Positions 47,350 to 50,310 of a DNA stretch of 50,310 nucleotides are shown piece after piece (within the stretch, counting starts at the first letter, position 1; each line of letters opens with the position of its first letter). Both the position numbers and the translations under genes were made by a program. The DNA is from Ruminiclostridium papyrosolvens C7 (GTDB taxonomy: Bacteria > Bacillota > Clostridia > Acetivibrionales > DSM-1351), in the NCBI RefSeq assembly GCF_000421965.1, contig NZ_ATAY01000025.1:1-50310 (forward strand), read 5' to 3'. Under the pieces are notes generated by a model, which saw only the letters and a program-made list of their open reading frames with translations, did no database searches and was not told the DNA's origin.

Positions 47350-47851
47350 CGGTGAATACCATCTGATTCTTATCTGTTAAAAAAATGGTTGGTTAGAATT
47401 TGTATAGCCATTTGATTATCAATTTTTTACTACAGTTTTATCTGAAGTATTGAAACAAGATTATAACTAAATATGCAGATATAATGGCTCGACGTAAGTT
47501 ACAGGGACTGTTTCTCTAACAATGAAGTGAGAGAGGCAAAAAAAGGTCCTTTGATTAGTAACTTATCATTATACAATCGGACTGTTATTACACCGAATCA
47601 TACGGATTTAATTAGAGTCCCACAGGTTTTTGTGGGCGAACCTCATGAGTCCTGTCGCAATTCCAGAATAAAAATATCTGAAAGAGAGGCGAGGTGGTTA
47701 TAAATAATTAAAGGCAGCAACGCTGTGATGGAAAGAATCGAAAATTTAAGACAGGAGAAAATACTTATATTAGTGTATAAGCAGACTTTAGCCTAAGAAC
47801 GGGTTTTGACAGGATGCTTATAAAAACAACGAAATTTCGGAGGGGATACTT
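47350..47851 (+). ncRNA. Long structured 5' leader, candidate riboswitch (class not recognised)
   Basis: About 500 nt without an ORF of note. TAAGTTAC (47495-47502) pairs with GTAACTTA (47558-47565), enclosing AGGGAC with GGTCCT and TCTCT with AGAGA. A second domain at 47579-47620 pairs GGACT with AGTCC. CCCACAGG and the TTTTTGTGGG segment form a hairpin, and CTTATA with TATAAG another near 47765. No strong terminator was found near the start codon. The downstream genes are K+/H+ antiporter-like, so an ion or c-di-AMP sensor is plausible, but the standard ydaO core was not found. Confidence 0.5.
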
Positions 47852-48343
47852 GTGGTAATCAGAGAGCTGGATTTACCAGGGATTGGGAAAAAATTTGAAA
47901 TGGAAGTCAACGGTGGAGACAAAATTGTGGTTATAGTTCACGACGATGGCCGCCGGGAGTTGTACCATTTTTATAATGGAGAAGAGGACAGTGCATCTAT
48001 GGTCAGTATGGAGGATGCAGAAGCAAGGCTGCTGGCAGGTATTATCGGGGGTATGGCATACAGCCCCAAGTCATTGGAAAACATAGAGGTAGTATTAGGC
48101 GGTCTGGTTATTGAGTGGTATAAGGTGGAGGACGGCTTCGCATGTATTGGTAAAACCATTACGGAAATGAATATACGCAAGTTAACCGGAATCACCATAC
48201 TCGCAGTGATTGAAAAAAATTGTGAAAGGAATATCAATCCCGGACCGGACTATCAGTTTACCCATGACTCCACATTAATTGTCATGGGGGAAAGAAAGAA
48301 CTTGAAAATATTCAAAAATTATATTAGGGATGGGAGGTTATAA
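47852..48343 (+). CDS. khtT: KhtT-like RCK_C (TrkA-C) regulatory subunit
   Basis: 163 residues. The N-terminal domain (1 to about 70, ELDLPGIGKKFEMEVNGGDK) matches the KhtT/YhaT-type cap. The C-terminal RCK_C domain includes GKTITEMNIRKLTGITILAV and FTHDSTLIVMGERKNLKIF. In Bacillus this domain binds c-di-AMP and gates KhtU (established). GTG at 47852 follows GGAGGGG. Its stop directly abuts the khtU ATG. Confidence 0.88.
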   Translation: MVIRELDLPGIGKKFEMEVNGGDKIVVIVHDDGRRELYHFYNGEEDSASMVSMEDAEARLLAGIIGGMAYSPKSLENIEVVLGGLVIEWYKVEDGFACIGKTITEMNIRKLTGITILAVIEKNCERNINPGPDYQFTHDSTLIVMGERKNLKIFKNYIRDGRL

Positions 48344-49543
48344 ATGCAAAATTTAATTTTCGAGATTGGTTTAGCGGTTGCATTAATAGCAGCAATGGGG
48401 TTGATATCAAAAAGGCTGCGCTTCTCAGTTATTCCATTTTACATCTTGATTGGGATGGCTGTGGGGCCGCATGCACCGCATTATGGTATATTTGATCTTA
48501 GATTTATTGAAAGCTCCCAATTTATTGAGTTTATGGGACGTCTGGGTATTCTTTTTCTTCTTTTTAGTTTGGGTATGGAATTCTCTGTATCAAGGTTTGT
48601 CAAATCAGGCAAATCAATATTAACGGGTGGTTTATTCTATATCTTAATCAACTTTTCCACGGGTTTGCTAATGGGATGGATTGGAGGTCTTCCAATAAAA
48701 GAAACTCTGGTTATATGCGGTATCATGACCAGTTCCTCAACAGCAATTGTTGCAAAGGTGCTAATGGACCTTAAACGAACGGCTAATAAGGAAACGGAAA
48801 TAATTATGGGAATGATTATGTTTGATGACTTGTTCATTGCCATACATATTTCTATACTGTCAGGATTACTTTTAAGCGGATCCAATTCTGTATGGGGAAT
48901 TATTTTCACTGCGGCCACAGCCATAGTATTTATACTGTTTATACTGTTTGCGGGAAAGAGACTGATTAAATATCTTGACAAACTTTTGGATATTAAATCC
49001 ACAGAGTTATTCTTACTTATAGTAATGGCATTTCTGTTCCTGGTGGCAGGATTTTCAGAATCTTTGCACGTTGCTGAGGCCATAGGTGCATTACTGGTGG
49101 GACTGGTATTTGCAGAGTCTGTACATTCAAAAAGAATAGAGCACAATATTCTTCCCTTCAAGGAGTTTTTCGGAGCTGTTTTTTTCTTCAGTTTCGGACT
49201 TACAATTGACCCGCTGTCTCTGGGTGGTGCAGTCTGGATGGCAATTATTGCGGCGGTGCTTACAATTATTGGTAATATGGTTTCAGGTATAATAGCGGGG
49301 CATACAGCAGGGATTAGCGGAAAGGCCAGGGCAAATATAGGCCTTACGCTGGTATCAAGAGGTGAGTTTTCGATTATCATGGCAAACATGGGCAAAGCCG
49401 GAGGACTTATGCCGGTAATCCAATCCTTTGCGGTGTTATATGTGCTTATTTTAGCAATTACCGGCCCGCTAACGGCTAAACAGTCAGCTCCGATTTATAA
49501 TGGATTACAAAAGATTTTCGGACGCAGGAAGAGGGAAAGGTAG
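48344..49543 (+). CDS. khtU: KhtU-like monovalent cation:proton antiporter (CPA2)
   Basis: 399 residues with about 12 membrane helices. Features include LRFSVIPFYILIGMAVGPHA, FSLGMEFSVSRF, GIMTSSSTAIVAKVLMDLKR, MFDDLFIAIH (the conserved ion-binding Asp pair) and SRGEFSIIMANMG. It lacks a cytosolic TrkA-N domain, as expected for KhtU, whose regulation is by the separate KhtT. K+ (or Na+) efflux against protons is likely. Coupled with khtT. Confidence 0.9.
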   Translation: MQNLIFEIGLAVALIAAMGLISKRLRFSVIPFYILIGMAVGPHAPHYGIFDLRFIESSQFIEFMGRLGILFLLFSLGMEFSVSRFVKSGKSILTGGLFYILINFSTGLLMGWIGGLPIKETLVICGIMTSSSTAIVAKVLMDLKRTANKETEIIMGMIMFDDLFIAIHISILSGLLLSGSNSVWGIIFTAATAIVFILFILFAGKRLIKYLDKLLDIKSTELFLLIVMAFLFLVAGFSESLHVAEAIGALLVGLVFAESVHSKRIEHNILPFKEFFGAVFFFSFGLTIDPLSLGGAVWMAIIAAVLTIIGNMVSGIIAGHTAGISGKARANIGLTLVSRGEFSIIMANMGKAGGLMPVIQSFAVLYVLILAITGPLTAKQSAPIYNGLQKIFGRRKRER

Positions 49544-49574
49544 TTATGAAGCTTTTGTAAGGAGGTCTCATGTT

Positions 49575-50210
49575 ATGAATGAAAAAAAATATTCGATTAC
49601 TAAAAAAGTTGTGAATTATTTATTCATCTTTTTAGGTGCGTTATTGACTGCAGTGGGTGTAGAAATATTTTTTAGTTCACATAATCTGATTGCGGGCGGA
49701 ATTATAGGAACGGCTGTCATGATAAGTTATATCATGGAAATTCCAATTGGTGCCATAATTGTCTTGCTGAATTTTCCTTTTGTGATATTCGGATATCGCC
49801 ACAAAGGAAAGAAATTTCTTTTGCCTACTATATTAGCAGCAGCATCCATGATTTTCTGGTTGTCGGTTTTCAGGTCGGTTCAGATGGAACAACAGTATAT
49901 TCTACAATCTACTATTTTTGGGGGTATATTTCTCGGAATGGGTTTGGGGCTGATTCTGAGATTTGGTGCTCTTGTGGATGGTTTTAAGTGCCGAAGAAAA
50001 TATTATGAAATGAATGGAATTAATTCTTTCGGTACAATATATATTGCAGTAAATTTATTGATAGTTTCCTTGTCCGGATTGGTTTTCGGGTGGGAACAGG
50101 CTATATACTCGCTGATTGCTTATTTTATAGTCTTTAAATCTATTGATGTGACTTTTGACTTGTTAAAACGTGACAGTGTTGTCGCCGGGAGTGAACAAAA
50201 CGTAAGATAA
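49575..50210 (+). CDS. YitT-family membrane protein (no DUF2179 domain)
   Basis: About 211 residues, five membrane helices. The family signature is VGVEIFFSSHNLIAGGIIGTA, then LNFPFVIFGYRHKGKKF and GLILRFGALVDGFKCRRKY. Typical YitT proteins are about 280 residues with a cytosolic DUF2179 tail; here it stops after the last helix (TFDLLKRDSVV). ATG at 49575 is chosen since GGAGGTC lies 7 nt upstream. It lies 31 nt after khtU, likely in the same operon. Function unknown. Confidence 0.85.
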   Translation: MNEKKYSITKKVVNYLFIFLGALLTAVGVEIFFSSHNLIAGGIIGTAVMISYIMEIPIGAIIVLLNFPFVIFGYRHKGKKFLLPTILAAASMIFWLSVFRSVQMEQQYILQSTIFGGIFLGMGLGLILRFGALVDGFKCRRKYYEMNGINSFGTIYIAVNLLIVSLSGLVFGWEQAIYSLIAYFIVFKSIDVTFDLLKRDSVVAGSEQNVR

Positions 50211-50241
50211 AGGTAATTCAATAAAAAATCAGAAAAATTAT

Positions 50242-50280
50242 TTTTTTCAGAGGAAAAGGTAATGTGTTTCTCTGAAAAAA
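50242..50280 (+). terminator. Terminator after the YitT-family gene
   Basis: TTTTTTCAGAG and CTCTGAAAAAA form a perfect 11-bp stem. At 50291-50310 a second hairpin begins (GCCGGG, GTAA, CCCGG) and is cut by the window edge; it resembles the spoIIID terminator. Confidence 0.8.
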
Positions 50281-50310
50281 TCAAATACACAAAAAGCCGG
50301 GGTAACCCGG

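Noticed and set aside
47636..47660. Hammerhead ribozyme core in CTCATGAGTC
   Set aside because: The required CTGATGA and GAAA core elements are not both present.
47579..47670. ydaO (c-di-AMP) riboswitch
   Set aside because: CCGAATC and GAACC fragments are reminiscent, but the ordered core (ACGGAGGAACC, GGGGTGAAT, CCGACAGCTAACC) is not present, so only an unclassified leader is reported.
48637..49395. Long open frame (252 codons) antisense to the antiporter gene
   Set aside because: It is the mirror of a membrane-protein gene with good motifs; its own translation has no recognisable domain and no ribosome site.

Overview
The window looks like chromosomal DNA of a low-GC, spore-forming, anaerobic member of the Clostridia. 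The combination of a ruminiclostridial-type gene set (bifunctional AdhE, HydE for [FeFe]-hydrogenase maturation, SpoIIID, YtaF, two T-box leaders, corrinoid proteins, uronate catabolism) suggests a Ruminiclostridium/Clostridium cellulolyticum-like fermenter; this genus call is an inference. No rRNA, tRNA, CRISPR, phage or transposase gene was seen. Nearly all of the window is ordinary chromosome with small accessory patches.

Layout. 1-3.7 kb: a collagen-like repeat protein (truncated by the window edge) diverges from a very large glycosyltransferase/double methyltransferase, a plausible surface-glycoprotein pair. 3.9-10.7 kb: complete trpEGDCFBA operon on the minus strand behind a tryptophan T-box. 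10.8-18.1 kb: sporulation membrane protein YtaF, a DUF1836 regulator, an SGNH hydrolase, a TPR protein, a nucleoid-associated protein, an LtaS-like phosphoglycerol transferase and a CapA-like protein. 18.2-26.5 kb: deoB, then a cobalamin riboswitch driving a corrinoid ABC importer, facing a three-gene corrinoid set (corrinoid-binding protein, DUF1638, reductive activase) that has no methyltransferase nearby. 26.5-30.9 kb: adhE behind a probable Rex operator and a second iron-type alcohol dehydrogenase, both ended by the same 47-bp terminator. 31-34.9 kb: a YjdF-like membrane protein, a GntR/FCD regulator divergent from KDPG aldolase and a KDG-type kinase, and a PH-domain protein. 35-38.7 kb: hydE, split coaB and coaC, cysK. 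38.9-42.4 kb: a MalY/PatB aminotransferase, an HD-domain protein, and a serine T-box with serS. 42.4-47.1 kb: a secreted YiiX/YycO-like protein with an MGT-type glycosyltransferase divergent from a TetR regulator, then spoIIID and a secreted M60-like metallopeptidase. 47.1-50.3 kb: a long structured leader followed by a KhtT/KhtU-like K+/H+ antiporter and a YitT-family membrane protein.

Cross-cutting features. A family of roughly 100-140-bp imperfect palindromes occurs at three gene 3' ends (3.7, 34.9 and 42.4 kb). A fourth terminator (31.7 kb) shares its terminal module, and one copy is split by a 153-bp insertion built of three nested perfect inverted repeats. RNA-based control is prominent: two T-boxes, one B12 riboswitch with visible mutually exclusive stems, and one unclassified leader of about 500 nt in front of the cation antiporter. 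The leader, the nested palindromes, and the collagen/glycosyl-methyltransferase pair are the best candidates for undescribed biology.
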